Part shown: one piece after another, positions 1 through 11,272 of the stretch | Numbering within the stretch: the first letter of the stretch is position 1 | How the letters are laid out: each line of letters starts with the position of its first letter | DNA from: Stromatinia cepivora | Taxonomy: Eukaryota > Ascomycota > Leotiomycetes > Helotiales > Sclerotiniaceae | DNA length: 64,000 nucleotides | NCBI GenBank assembly: GCA_014898415.1 | Contig: RCTD01000034.1 | Span: 428,875 to 492,874, forward strand | Direction: 5' to 3' | The notes under the pieces: model-generated | Seen by the model: only the letters and a program-made list of their open reading frames with translations | Databases searched by the model: none | What the model was told of the DNA's origin: nothing | Program-made: the position numbers and the translations under genes

Positions 1-565
1 TCGATGTAGAAGAAGTTGTACTTGTGGTTGTAGAAGTAGAGGCGCTTCTAGTTGTAGATGATGAAGTCGTCGCGGTCGTCGTGGATGAGGCTGCTGAAGT
101 CGAAAACGAGGTTGAAGCTGAAGCGGTTGTGGAAGTAGAGGTTGTGGTTGTGGCTGCAGTTGTACTGACAACACTCGAAGTCGAAGAAGAAGCCTCCGTG
201 GTTGTGGATGTTGCAATACTTTCTGAAGTCAAACTAGTTTCGGAGGCCCGCTTCCTTAAATCTTCCTTCATAGCATCCTCGACTGATCCCTGACGATCAT
301 TACATTCATATGAAAACCATACCGCCGACACAGTGGAATCGATTGCATCGCATCCACCAGCTATAAAACATTGTTCGATTTGATCCAGGTGTCTTAAATC
401 AACGTCTTCTGCGAGGCATTTGGCAATTGACATATCATCTCCACAGGAATCTCTAATCACAAGATCATGGAAATTCCCTTGTATACATCCATGTGATATC
501 AGGGAGTCATAGGCGGAAACAACTGCTGCTGAAGACGCCAAGAAGGAAAATAAAATTGGAAGCAT
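1..565 (-). CDS. Secreted Ser/Thr-rich cysteine protein, 3' end cut by window
   Basis: The reading frame opens at the ATG at 565 and runs off the left edge without a stop. It starts with a hydrophobic signal peptide (MLPILFSFLASSAAVVSA). A domain of about 85 residues follows with six cysteines (in contexts such as HGC, DSCGDD, AKCLAE, EQCF, GGCDA, YEC), then a dibasic KR and a long low-complexity Ser/Thr/Ala/Val tail. The layout recalls fungal CFEM or GPI-anchored wall proteins, but only six of the eight CFEM cysteines are seen, so CFEM is not claimed. A GPI signal would lie outside the window. No intron is needed. The open frame on the + strand at 24-293 is only the complement of the Ser/Thr repeats. 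Confident that it is a secreted protein; function unknown. Confidence 0.75.
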   Translation of the reverse strand, partial: MLPILFSFLASSAAVVSAYDSLISHGCIQGNFHDLVIRDSCGDDMSIAKCLAEDVDLRHLDQIEQCFIAGGCDAIDSTVSAVWFSYECNDRQGSVEDAMKEDLRKRASETSLTSESIATSTTTEASSSTSSVVSTTAATTTTSTSTTASASTSFSTSAASSTTTATTSSSTTRSASTSTTTSTTSSTS

Positions 566-1835
566 ATTGAATCTTGTCGAAATGTGGTGAAAGAACTTTG
601 CGGGGTAGTTGGAGGACTTCTCAAAAAGTATCAAGTAAAGATTGGAGAAGAAAATAATGAATAGGAATTTTACCAGTCTAAATTAAAGTAAAGAAAAAGT
701 TAATGGAGGATATAAGCAATGGATGAACGTAGAAAAAAAAGCCTGTCACAGTGCATACTCGAGTAAATGCTGAGCAGTAAATGATTACCCTACAAATATC
801 GTGAGATTATTTTAAGCTCAGAGGCGTAATTTGAAGCTTCACCTCGTGGGGCTGCCGTGATATTAAAGGAGGCGTAGCATCTTCCCCTTTTCAACTAGTC
901 AACGTTGAACAAATCAAACGTCAAGATTAAGACTAAAGTGTCGGCCTTGTAAGTAAGCTTTCGGAGCTACTCATGAATGATATGTTTGCTACAAATATTG
1001 ACGATAAATGTGTAAGGCTCTCCGAGATAACATGAAGAGCTGTGTTCGGGTGGTTCGCATGAGTGTTACAACAGTACGAGACTCTGGCATTTTCGAAGGA
1101 TCTTGAGGCTAACAATGCGCCGCCCCTTCTTCTTTTGCGCGTACAACTGTGCAACTATGTACAGTGCAGCGGCAATTAATCCAGACTAATACTATTCGTT
1201 GCACTAGTGGTATTTTGGAATTGAAAGATTTCAAAAAATGGATGAACGTTGGGGAGGACGCGTAGAGGACAGCGTAATTATGGAAAAGTTTAGGATAGTG
1301 GATATAACTTTGCTCCACGTGATCGGATTTGGTGACGAGTTAGCGAACAGACATAAAAGATAGATTCAGTCGGGCACTCGGGAGGAACCATTGTGTGGCT
1401 GTGGTAAAGGGAATGCCCAATGAGTTCCTCGCAACTCCTCGCAGGCTGATGGTGGTTATGGCTGTAGAAATGGTCATCTGCGTCGGGTCGCAGCGTTAGT
1501 TCGGTTCACAATAAAATGCACCGACTGCTCCCCAGTTACAGAGTTAGCAGCATAACCGTTATAGTACGATGAGAAATGGATTATTATGCAATGTAACAAT
1601 TCAGGTATAACCATGCGCAACAGCAGAGTTTGTGAAGAAATTGGAACATGTACAAATGAAATGTATTTAATAAAGGGGAAGTTCGCGAAACCGAATTTGA
1701 AGTTGTGGTCACGGGCTGATTAAATCACATGATGACTTGGCTATGACGTAGCTGCCTGCATTCAGCAGGTGAGACGAAGAGAAGAAGGCTTGGAAGTTCA
1801 AGCATAAAGACCCTCTGCTTTCTTCTCTCCTGTTC
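566..1835. other. Intergenic, no gene recognised
   Basis: Shared upstream region of the leftmost gene (-) and the I78 inhibitor (+). Base composition is ordinary. The short frames on the minus strand (933-1154, 1109-1318) overlap each other, have no recognisable domain and are not supported. Promoter elements of both genes should lie here, but no specific site could be assigned. Confidence 0.6.
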
Positions 1836-2308
1836 ATGATCTCTATCAAATACTTTCAATCCTATACAAGAAGAAACATCCAAGCAAAATTACCAATATC
1901 AAGAATCAAACACTTTTCATCCAAACCATACCTCAATATGCCTCTCGTCGATCCAATCACCAACAGTGCTGCCGGTGGCGATGATAAGAACCAACAGTGG
2001 ATGAACAAGTTGGCTGGGAAGAAAATCGGTGAAGTTAGTAATGAGACTGTATGTTGATTAGTAGCTTTAGTCAAAGTAGTATTTATATACTCTACTAACA
2101 CTTCATCGATAGACTTTCGCAAAGCAAGATCTTCCTGAAGAGCATAGAATCATTGAGCCTGGTTCGATGGTTACCAAGGATTTCAAGGAGAACAGGTTAG
2201 CATCCATATCTAGTATTCAACTCTTCAAGCGCTGATCACAAACTTATTTTCAGACTCAACATTCATCTCAACGAAGATGGAACTGTTTCTCACGTCAACC
2301 ATCAGTAG
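1836..2308 (+). CDS. Peptidase inhibitor I78 family protein
   Basis: Three exons, 1836-2048, 2113-2195 and 2254-2308, give 116 residues. Both introns are GT..AG and the frame closes exactly. The core after the second Met (1938) reads MPLVDPITN, then WMNKLAGKKIGE, FAKQDLPEEHRIIEPGS, and ends LNIHLNEDGTVSHV. This is the typical short fungal I78 fold (potato-inhibitor-I-like), known in the family to inhibit serine peptidases. Most family members start near the second Met. The extra 34 residues here are basic and Ser-rich with no acidic residue, resembling a mitochondrial presequence, so two start sites with two destinations are possible. It lies 320 bp upstream of the TMA20 gene in the same orientation. 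Family assignment is from recognition of conserved blocks. Confidence 0.85.
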
Positions 2309-2627
2309 AAAGAGACAAGGGTTATGATGGGAATAGAGCTTTTTGAGTTTCGAGGGTGTATTATTTGATGAATGTCAGTGAATCTCTATGACAATTTATA
2401 AATCTATTGGTACTGGAACCGTGGGTGAATATCATACCAAACTTGCTTGATGTCTGAATAACCTCCTATTTTGATCGTCCTATTTTGAATATTACCCCTC
2501 CTCATGAGTCCGTGCGTTTTTGGTCTTAAAAGCTATCCGTATCGCGGGGCACATTCTCCACATGCACGTCTTAAACAATTCTCCCCTTCCTCACAAACAC
2601 CACAATACTACCAGATTCAAATTCAAG

Positions 2628-3394
2628 ATGTTTAAGAAAGAGTAAGATATATTGATTGCGTTTATACAAGTTCAAGAATGTAGAAATACTAATTGTATCT
2701 TCCGCGCAGTATTTCTCCCGGTTCAAAAAGCAAGGTTAAGTCCTCTGTTCAACGCGCCATAAGAAACCAACTAGTCACTACATATCCATTACTGGCTCAT
2801 CATATCGATGAGATAATACCGAAGAAAGAGCAGTTGGATGCTATGAAAATGTGCGCCTTTACCCTTATCGCTCTTATATCTTCTCTCCCACAATCCTGGG
2901 GTTGCAGCACAATTTCCAGAAATTCTCACTGACATTCAGAATATAGTCCAGATAGAGTAACCCTCTACCTAATTGGCAGCACACCCCTATTCTTCCAACA
3001 TATGACCGATGCTCTCCTTCCTCATCTCAAACTCGTCCACCGATTCCCAACCTGCTTCCCAAGTATTCGTATCGATCGCGGCGCTATTCGATTTGTTCTC
3101 TCGGGAGCTACTCTCATGGCCCCAGGTCTCACATCTACAGGCGGCAGATTACCCAATGGAAATACAGAAGAAGAGGATGTATATGGGGAGACTGGAGAAG
3201 GAGAGGGATGGTATGGAGGAAGAGAATTAGAAACTGGTGAACCGGTGGTTGTTTGTGCAGAAGGAAAGGAGGAAGCTTGTGCGGTTGGACTTTTGAGTAT
3301 GGGTACGAAGGATGTTAAGGAGAAGGGGAAGGGACCGGTCGTGGAGGATGCGCATTATTTGGGAGATGGATTATGGAGGTTGAGCACGGATTAG
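2628..3394 (+). CDS. TMA20: Translation machinery-associated protein 20 (MCT-1 homologue)
   Basis: Exons 2628-2641, 2710-2850 and 2947-3394 give 200 residues. The first exon is only 14 nt (MFKK plus part of a codon), a common trap for gene callers. The N-terminal domain contains KVKSSVQRAIRNQL and YPLLAHHIDEIIPKKEQL. The C-terminal PUA domain contains HLKLVHRFP, IRIDRGAIRFVLSGA and MAPGLTS. Human MCT-1 is 181 residues; the extra length here is an acidic, Gly-rich insertion around NGNTEEEDVYGETGEGEG. In yeast, Tma20 pairs with Tma22 (DENR) to remove deacylated tRNA and recycle 40S subunits after termination, and it acts in reinitiation. The protein is cytosolic. The motif matches are strong and the frame is complete. 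Confidence 0.93.
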
Positions 3395-6142
3395 TAGGCT
3401 GCAATGAACTGATTGGCGTATGCAACGACCTTGTAAATTTGATTTCGGATATACGAAATACCATGCGAAGGTTGAATTGGATGACAATTTGACAGATAGG
3501 AGCAGATCCATCCATTTTTACATAGGATATCTTTTTGTGTGGCTATCATTTACCTCGAAATTTTTGATACCACAGCCAATACCCTCATAACAATAAACGT
3601 TTATCTCGCCATCTTTCTCATCTATTACTACTATCAGTCTTTCCACCTGAAAACGTCCTCTTTTCTTCATTCCTTTTGTGCACCTACAGGATCTGCAGTT
3701 ATTCTCCCAATTTCATATTTTCTCAATGCATCATCGATCTTCATTCGGGGTATCATACTAGTTCTGAATAAATACTGCAGCTGATGAGTTGCTCAATTGC
3801 AATCGAGTAGCTCCTCGAGTGAGGACCTCTAGACAACTATTCAGGGTATAGGACTCACCCAAATAGCCATGTACTTTTTCTCCATAACCAGTTTTACAAA
3901 TACCTTCAGATGCTGGTGGGAGTTGAAGTGAGATTACAATCTCCATATATATGTATGCGGAAACTGGTTTTTGCAATCAAGCGGAAAGAAAAATTCTGGC
4001 TGGTATCATTTGTTTTCTATAGAATAGTGGTGTGTCGAGTTGCCGATTTTGGTACTCCTAATTGATAGGTGAACTCGCAATTTTTGTTGGCGATACCAAT
4101 TTGAATACATATACCCTGCTCAGGATTTTGGTTTGCCATTGTTGTCTCTATAATATGCTAATTTCTTCTGCACGATCTAAATTTCCACCAATTCATGAGT
4201 ATGAGAATCGGATACTTATATCAGGGATATAGAGTGCTGTCCAGAAGATGAGTGTCCGGATGTGCACCTATAGTGTTCTTTGATAAGGATACATTCAACT
4301 TAGCCGCTGTGCGTTTATAGAAGGAATAGAGAAATAAGGCAGTCTGAAGGTAGCAGCAAATAATTATGGTAGTATAGAGTCTGAGTGGTTTTGTGCAACG
4401 TTATTTGAGATGACGCTAGTGCAACGATTGATTGTGGTTGGATATATAAATCGTATTGATTTTATTTTGTGCATAAGTGGAAACATGGTTAATTATGTTA
4501 TACAGAGGTAAGTTCTATGTGAGTCATTGATTAGATGATTAATGAGGGTTTTTTGAATCCATGAGAAAATTTACGGAACAGCAAAGTTATCACGAGAGGA
4601 GTTTAGTTTATATTCTGTATACTGTTAGTTAGCTTTTATTGTTGTGGTTTATGACTTTTATTGTTGTATTTCTAATATGTATTTAACATACTATCGTCAT
4701 ATTTTTTGGATATCATCGTTAAGTCGACATACATCGGCCAAGTGATTACTTCTTACATTTCCTGACTCCCTCGAAGATTAATTTGAATAAGCGACTGAGC
4801 AACGAGAGTGATATTCGAATCATTGATAGAGCTCCTGGATGCTCTCCATGGTAGAGAATACTTTTTTGATCTAAGAAATTTCTGCACGAGTGGTTCTTTT
4901 ATAGATAGCCAGAGGTAATTCTCTTCAGGTGTCAGGATAGGAAGCGGATGAGTGACTTCAAGAGATAGTTCTGTATGGGAGGATTGGAAGGAGGTGAAAA
5001 TAATGTGTATTAGTAGTTTTTGTGGTGAGGTATTTAAAGAAAGATTTCTGCTCCCCTTAACTATATTGATAATCCTGCACAGGGTGCCTCGTGGGCCCGG
5101 GGGGGGGCGGGGGGGGGGGGATTGTTCTGCCTTTATGTTCTGTGCTCTTGTTTTGTTGGGAAGATTGGTTTCTTCCTGATTAGAGGATATTTATCAGTTG
5201 ATAGGTGCCATATATATATATATTAAACGATGATGGTGATTCTTTCTGTCAACGTTTTTGCTTTCGTTTTCAGCCATCGATAGAGTTTATTTGAGCCATT
5301 TAAATATTAATATATTCAAAGCTCAGTAAGCTCTTCTTCATGCTGCACTTTTCCATGCAGAAGTATCTTTGAGCTTCTCATATATTTACGTGCGACTACT
5401 CCCGTCTTTACCCTCGACTCGCAAATAATTTGTCCGAACTATGATTATCTGAAGCTTTGGAAGGCTAGAAATATTCTTTTGCTCACTATTTAATACGTCC
5501 ATGTTTCACTAAAGATTCCTGGGTATTAGTAAATGGAGACTACCAATATTACTGAAATCACAAATCTTGAAAGCTTGTCAAGAGTTGTAGAATTTGTATT
5601 TGTATAGAATCGTATATGTATTTTTTGAATAGGAAACTCCACACAGCCAGTTCCAAAAGTGGGAGATGAAGTGAATATCCCCCAATCATAGGATAATAGG
5701 GGTGGCTCACCATCTACTTCCTTTCAGATGTGAGTATATAAATAACTAAGAAATCCAATAAAGAATCTGTGGATTGTTCACAAATCCAAAACAGAATATA
5801 TTTTCTTAGGATTGTGAGCTGTGTTGTCTGTCATGGCTGTTGGTTAGAAGTGGTAGGATTACAATTACAATGTTCTTGCCCAAAATTATGGATTATCATG
5901 CAAGAAAATTTGATAAGTAATTATTTGTTCTTGTGGATTTGTTGTTGGTTGGTGCTTTTGGGATGTTTGTTACAGTGGTCTTTTGGAGGTGTTGTTGTGT
6001 GGTTCTTGTTTGGTTGTTGTTACTTTGGTGTCGTTGTTGCATTCCCAATAAATACCTCATTTAACAACAGTTTGCGCAATCGGGTATAGAAACTTGTAAT
6101 TTGGACCCAGTCTGGTCGGAAATTTGAGGCAAACTGTTCCCA
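3395..6142. other. Intergenic, no gene recognised
   Basis: About 2.7 kb without a supportable gene. The small frames at 3539-3784, 3758-3976 (-), 4952-5179 and 5769-6089 have no recognisable protein content. It holds a broken poly-G tract near 5099-5120 and a short TA run near 5213. Base composition is moderately AT-rich but not RIP-like. Confidence 0.55.
5099..5120. repeat. Poly-G tract
   Basis: Nine Gs, one C, then twelve Gs, directly preceded by GGGCCC. Such tracts can fold into quadruplexes and are prone to slippage in replication and sequencing, so the exact length should be treated as uncertain. Confidence 0.9.
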
Positions 6143-6994
6143 CCATACGCTCTTTTAGATTTCAACAAATCGCAAGTTATTACCATTGTGGGAACTGCAG
6201 AAAATCCTCTATTTTCATGGGAAATCATGGAAGTTTGATGTTGCGAAACCTTCTGAATTGGTTGTTTGGATTCACTTGCCAAATTTGAATGCCAAACCGT
6301 GGGAAGGGAGAAGTAAAGACCCGTTTCTTGGTGCTTTAAAGTTTGACCCGGAGGTTTATAGATATGTCCAGAAGGAGAAGGAGCAGGAAAAGAAAGCTGG
6401 GGGATGGTTCGATATTCAAGATGGTACGGGAAAGTTACGCGTCACTGTTGAATGCCCTGGAAATTCTGCGGTTTAGGTTTAATCACCGTTAAAGGGCGCC
6501 TTTGGTTATTCAGAAATAAAGGCATCAGAGTATTAACCTCCAGAATTATACTTCGAGGGAGGTGAAGGAAATATTACTGAAGCGGGTGATTGGTGAATAC
6601 CAGGTCTTTTTCTCCATCAGATGTTAATGGGAGCTCATCCTTTTTCATCCTCATTTTCAGAAAAGAATACCCCAGGGAGTGCAAATCGTCCTTCGAAAAA
6701 ATCAGGAGCTTCACTTCCCATCACCAGATATCATCTCCATTCCCCCAGAAACATAACCTCACTCCTTCAACGTAATCACATCGAGAGAATCCGATTCGAA
6801 GAAATTAAATCACCTCCTTTTTTCAAAAGTATTGATTGGCAAAAGGTTGCCCAACGCGGATGCAACCGGTTTTCAAACCAGATCCAGCGAGTGTGCCGGG
6901 GATCTCTTTGAAGCATCAAAAGGACTGGGTTAAACCTTTGGAGCCGGAGCCGCTGCAGTGCTCGTTGGGGGAATCCGGATTCTATTATAATTGA
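6143..6994 (+). pseudogene. Decayed C2-domain AGC-type Ser/Thr kinase
   Basis: Pieces of one protein follow in order but in different frames. A C2 domain begins near 6143 (PYALLDFNKSQV). After a frameshift near 6230 it continues in 6186-6476 (KFDVAKPSELVVW, DPFLGALKFDP, GGWFDIQDGTGKLRV). The ATP-binding and catalytic lobes are missing. From about 6500 the activation segment resumes (PPELYFEGGEG, then EAGDW, with in-frame TAA and TGA), then LMGAHPFSSSFSE and FEEIKSPPFFKSIDWQKVAQRG. A last frameshift near 6858 leads to PVFKPDPASVPG and a stop at 6994. The order C2, kinase and AGC tail fits the YPK/Gad8-like group. Loss of the catalytic core, at least two frameshifts and several stops show it is dead. 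Confidence 0.75.
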
Positions 6995-7397
6995 CCGACT
7001 CGGTCAGGGTGTTACGAGTTTACCTGAGGATTAATCGACTTCCACGGCTGGTTGTGTGAGTGTACCGAAATAAAATGTTAGAGCCGCTACTTGATAAAGA
7101 ACTAGGTGAGTACTTCCAGGGTTTGAAAGCTTTTACTTATGGAGAGTTTTCAGTCATCAAATTCCCAGTCATTCTAAAGATGGATTGTGTGACTCTAATG
7201 GATGCCTCATCTTCACACATTTCATTCTCACTTATCGCTTACCCACCATATATATGTACGCAAAATTTCCTACCTGGAAATTCGGGTAAATTCACAACTC
7301 GTAGACCTCGCACAGTGCCATTTTTCTTCTTTCCTTAAAATTCTTCCATCAAATCTCTGCTACCCTCGGATTAAAACGGTTTTCGTGGTTCTTTAAT
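6995..7397. other. Short intergenic gap
   Basis: Sequence between the kinase pseudogene and the 3' end of the first P450 gene. No coding signal with a recognisable product was found; frames at 7060-7338 and 7202-7396 overlap each other and look random. Confidence 0.5.
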
Positions 7398-9181
7398 TCA
7401 GATTGTGCCAGCGTTTTTCCTTTTCAGTCTTAAAGGAGTCTCTTTACCAGGACGAGAAGTACTGTATCCAAACGATCTATAGTCCCTGGTGACATTACAC
7501 CAATCATTTTGCCCCTTCAACTCAAAATCGAAAGTGTTGATCAATACAGCTACAATGGAAAGAATGACATGGGCCGAAAAGTGACGACCTGGACACATAT
7601 TGCGACCAAAACCAAACGGAATAAATGTTCCATCAAGGCCAGTCAACGAAAAGAGCGGCTCGCCAGTCTGCTCATCATACTTCAAGAATCTTTCGGCCCA
7701 AAATTCTTCAACGGGATGCTTTTCGGCACTTGGTCGTGTTTCCCAGCGGCTCTTATCCATATGTTCCACATGTGATGAAACCAGAACCCTCGAGTCTTTC
7801 GGCAAGGTATAGCCCCCTACGTTGTAATCTTCCTCGACACTTCTAGCCATGAAGATCGTAACCTCATGTCGCAAAACCTCACTAAACACGGAGTTTAATA
7901 AAGGTTGCTTGACAAGAATACCAGAGTCGAAGCGAGGAATTGGATTATCGCCTTCATCCGGAAGACGGGCCTTGTCCATTTCCGCCATACATTGTTTGCG
8001 AATTTTGTCGTCACGTAGCATGGCCATTAGCAACCAATATGTGACCGGTGCAAGGTTATCATTTGCTCTGCGAAAGAAGTTAATAACAAAAGCAAACTAA
8101 TAGATAGAGTCAGAAGTGAATCTCACGCCCAAATGACCCCAAGATCTGCCCCGGACCTAGAAGCTAGATCAAACTCACTAAATTTGTCGTACATGTTGTT
8201 TCTCAGTCTCATGATTTTCGATCCCCATATGTCATCCCACAACGCTTCATCGGGAACTTTCCGACCTTGCGATTTATGGACTGCAGTAGTTCTCCACTTC
8301 GTGATAGCATCAAGGCACGTAAAACGTGCCTTTGCAGCCCTTGGTCGTAACCAACTAGGAAATCCCATATACAAGAAGTGAATATTTGCATCGAACTCCC
8401 AAATTGCGTCAGAAAACTCTGGACTTTGCTTCAGGAAATCTTTCCCGCATAAGGTGTTCACCGAAGCTTCAAGAGCCAGGTCGCGCAAGAAAATGAAAAA
8501 ATCCGATACGTCTGACCATTTGTCACCAACTCCCGAGTTCTCGACGCACTCCTCGTAGCAGCTCATGTACCTTGGCATAAAGTCTCGAACTCCGATCTGG
8601 GAAATGAAGTTAAAAGTGCTTTCCTGCTGCATTCTAAGAATGCGCCTGTGATCTGGAACATTGCTCCCAGGCAGTGGCTCGAGATGGGATCCGGAAGTAT
8701 CTGCTTCTATGAGCGCAACAGCTTTTGGATGTAGGCCGAGAGCATGTTTGATGAATCTTGCTCGAACCCGATGTGTGGTGATGTGATGCTTGTTGTTTAG
8801 GGTCTGGCGTACGTTCTCGGAGCCGGTGACTAAGACAATTTGTGCACCGATTAAATTGAAGAGGACTGGAACATTGACTCCACAGTTCAGGCTAACATTA
8901 TTGCAAGGTTAGCAACGATTATGAGAGTCAAATGAAGCTTTCATCTATCATATAAGAAATCGGTATACTCACAGCATAGCAGAAGCAAGTGTAAAACCCC
9001 CGGACACAAAATATAAAGTATGTGACAGCCACGGGACTGTATATGCTGCACTTGGTGGCGTGCTATAAGTTGACTCTTTTGGCTTTGGAGATTTTCCTCG
9101 AAGGTTACGTCTCCAGTATTGAGATAGGCGTAGGATGAGCAACACCAAGAGCGCACAGCTAGCTGGGAATATGATAATCAT
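7398..9181 (-). CDS. Cytochrome P450 with CYP7/8-like I helix
   Basis: Exons 9181-8973, 8891-8127 and 8067-7398 (read on the minus strand) give 547 residues. Introns of 81 and 59 nt have canonical ends and keep frame. The N-terminus is a membrane anchor (MIIIFPASCALLVLLILRL). The I helix reads GVIWAANDNLAPVTYWLL near residues 321-338. It lacks the usual acidic-Thr pair but fits the W-A-x3-N-x2-P pattern of the CYP7/CYP8 group. ExxR is EVLR near 387, the PERF region is FWAERF, and the heme loop is FGFGRNMCPGR with Cys about 483. The frame opens further upstream only through a TTG at 9229, so the ATG at 9181 is chosen. It should be an ER-bound monooxygenase or rearranging P450, perhaps acting on a sterol or terpenoid. 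Substrate unknown. Intact, no RIP, although a RIP block begins 1.6 kb away. Confidence 0.9.
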
Positions 9182-10141
9182 TTGGTCTACCGGGTAGATA
9201 TGCTTCTTTCTACTTGATACTTCAAACAAATCAAAACACAGTGAAGAAGGAATCCAATTCTAGTTCTATGGTTAGGATACACCTAGCTGATTGGGCTTGA
9301 GTCCTTATACATAGATTGTAGGCAGATTGGTAATCAATATGATTGAAATAGGCTTTGGTACAGAATGGGCTACACATTTTACATTAACCGCAACGTTAAC
9401 ATGATATTTCCCCCAAGCTGTAGCAGGTTCGGTCAACAAGTGGATGAACACGAGACACTAATTTGATCGGCCTTCACCAAAAAGCAACCTCCAGCTATTT
9501 TCAGATTTTCATAAAGACCCATCCGTGTGATGGGGTACGGACTGGTGCGGCATTCTGGTATTGCTGCGGCTTCGGCGAGGCGGGGTGGTGTGTGATTTTT
9601 GGTGGTGTGCGTGTCATGGTTCTCATCTTCCTACCGGTACCCTGTCCAAATATCCATCAGATATGTTTTGCATGCCACCGTGTAACGACAATACATGCAT
9701 TTGTATGCAACCATACGACTAAAAATAACGGTTTGTAGAATGGATGAAGAAAGTGAATCCCATCGTGTTACTCCAGTGTCTGATAACGGCTGAAGATACT
9801 ATATTTATTCTTCATTCTCAAATTGTGCCATGCAGGTACACAAAAACTGTAGCAAAATCCTCCTATGCGGAAATAAAAATTTCTCGAAGATTTATCGACG
9901 CCCCGATGTTCTTTAGGTTTGTGGTGGATTTTGGATAAACACAAACTGTAAGCTGAGATATGCTAGAATTTACCGGGCGAATTGTGCGTGCAACATCCAA
10001 GGGCCCATGGGCGGAGTAAGACCTCGAATCCGATATAAATATGTGTTGAAAAACTTACTCAAATATAACACGATTCTGATATACGAAATAAAAGTTCAAC
10101 GATTACTATTCACATGCCAAAACACGGAATTTCTTTCTAAA
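9182..10141. other. Upstream region of P450 gene
   Basis: Nearly 1 kb between the P450 start (-) and the small frame at 10142 (+). No further gene was recognised. A TATA-like GATATAAATATG lies near 10031. The frames at 9463-9738 and 9744-9938 have no recognisable content. Confidence 0.5.
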
Positions 10142-10399
10142 ATGAATAGCTCCTCCATACCGGACCTTACTCCCACCACAATGATTTCCTCTTTTTATAC
10201 ACGGATGTCCCCACTGGAGTACTTTTTCTGTAATATGATCTACATTCTCACCACTGCGGTCTTGCTACACTTCTACTTTGTGAAGGTCCAAAATGATATA
10301 GAATCGGAGCTGGCAACTAGCCGAGATGGCGAACAGAGAACATACGAGGCTATCATGGGAGACGTTGGAAGAGCAAGAACTATCCGAGAAGATACTTAA
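10142..10399 (+). CDS. Possible small single-pass membrane protein
   Basis: An uninterrupted frame of 85 residues from ATG at 10142 to the stop at 10399. It has a polar N-terminus (MNSSSIPDLTPTTM), one hydrophobic segment at about residues 27-47 (FFCNMIYILTTAVLLHFYFV) and a charged C-terminal tail rich in Glu, Asp and Arg. The open frame extends upstream to 10007, but an AT-rich, TATA-like stretch there suggests the shorter start. No family was recognised. It lies between the first P450 and the edge of the RIP block. It could be a real orphan protein or a chance frame. Confidence 0.4.
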   Translation: MNSSSIPDLTPTTMISSFYTRMSPLEYFFCNMIYILTTAVLLHFYFVKVQNDIESELATSRDGEQRTYEAIMGDVGRARTIREDT

Positions 10400-10954
10400 A
10401 CATCCTTTGTAGGTGTGTTACTAGGGACTACATACACGAGGAACCATGTTTCTAGGTTTGAATAGAAGGTGCCATGAGACGCCACCGGTTTACCCACTCG
10501 GTCGCTGGTAAATGGAGGGGTCGAGTTTTTTTTTTGGCTGCATTTGTGATTAAGAGGATGGGGGTGGTTAGCTAGATTGTTAATAGTTGGAGGAAAGCTC
10601 AGTACAACTCTCACTCGGGGCGAGAGTAGGTGGAGGTTGCGGAGTAAGCGCGCTCCTTTATGGGGTTTGAATAGGGTTCTCTTCCCAGAACAGGTTTCAG
10701 ACACAGTGATGAATACACTCATTGTCTCTCTTGGCTTTGCGATAAGAACCTCAAAAATAAAATAAAAAACCAATCAAGGGGAAATTCCCTATCTTTGATA
10801 ATCTTTGATAGAAATCATCATGTCAGCTTTACCGGATTTTTCAATGCCCCATTTGTAGAAACGAGCGCGGGAAAAACGCCTTTGTATAATATATTACAAT
10901 GAACCAATATATTATATCGATTATATATTATATATTACCATACTCATATCTTGT
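10400..10954. other. Intergenic, grading into AT-rich block
   Basis: No supportable gene. The minus frame 10396-10773 has no recognisable domain. Composition turns sharply AT-rich from about 10850. A direct repeat of ATCTTTGATA lies near 10791-10811. Confidence 0.5.
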
Positions 10955-10964
10955 TAATTAATAA
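10955..10964. repeat. Target-site duplication, left, of TIR element
   Basis: TAATTAATAA, identical to 16953-16962 directly outside the other terminal inverted repeat. Confidence 0.65.
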
Positions 10965-11096
10965 GGGCTCGTTTGGCAGCAAAAAATATACTACTATTCA
11001 AAATATTCACAATATTCAGATATTATAATCGAATAATAGTATTCAAATACTATTAATAAATCTTATATACTTTATTTGATAGTGAAATATATATTA

Positions 11097-11262
11097 TGTT
11101 AACTTTTGGTGCAGGAAGTAGTAGTATTATTGACTATATAGATTGAACTAAGGATCTATAATTCTAATAGGAATAGAATTGAGGTTATCTCTAAATATGG
11201 TCTATATACTATTGTAATCTCGTAACTTCAATTCTAATTCTATAATGGTTTCATTTCCAATA
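11097..11262 (-). repeat. 3' LTR of copia element
   Basis: 166 bp, a copy of 16412-16577. On the + strand it begins TGTTAACTTTTGG and ends TTTCCAATA, where the terminal CA has become TA. It is more strongly mutated than its partner. Confidence 0.88.
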
Positions 11263-11272
11263 CTCCTTTATT
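11263..11272 (-). other. Polypurine tract of copia element
   Basis: AATAAAGGAG on the minus strand, immediately before the 3' LTR, the expected place for plus-strand priming. Confidence 0.6.

Noticed and set aside
24..293. Plus-strand Val/Glu-rich frame at the left edge
   Set aside because: It is the complement of the Ser/Thr repeats of the minus-strand secreted protein.
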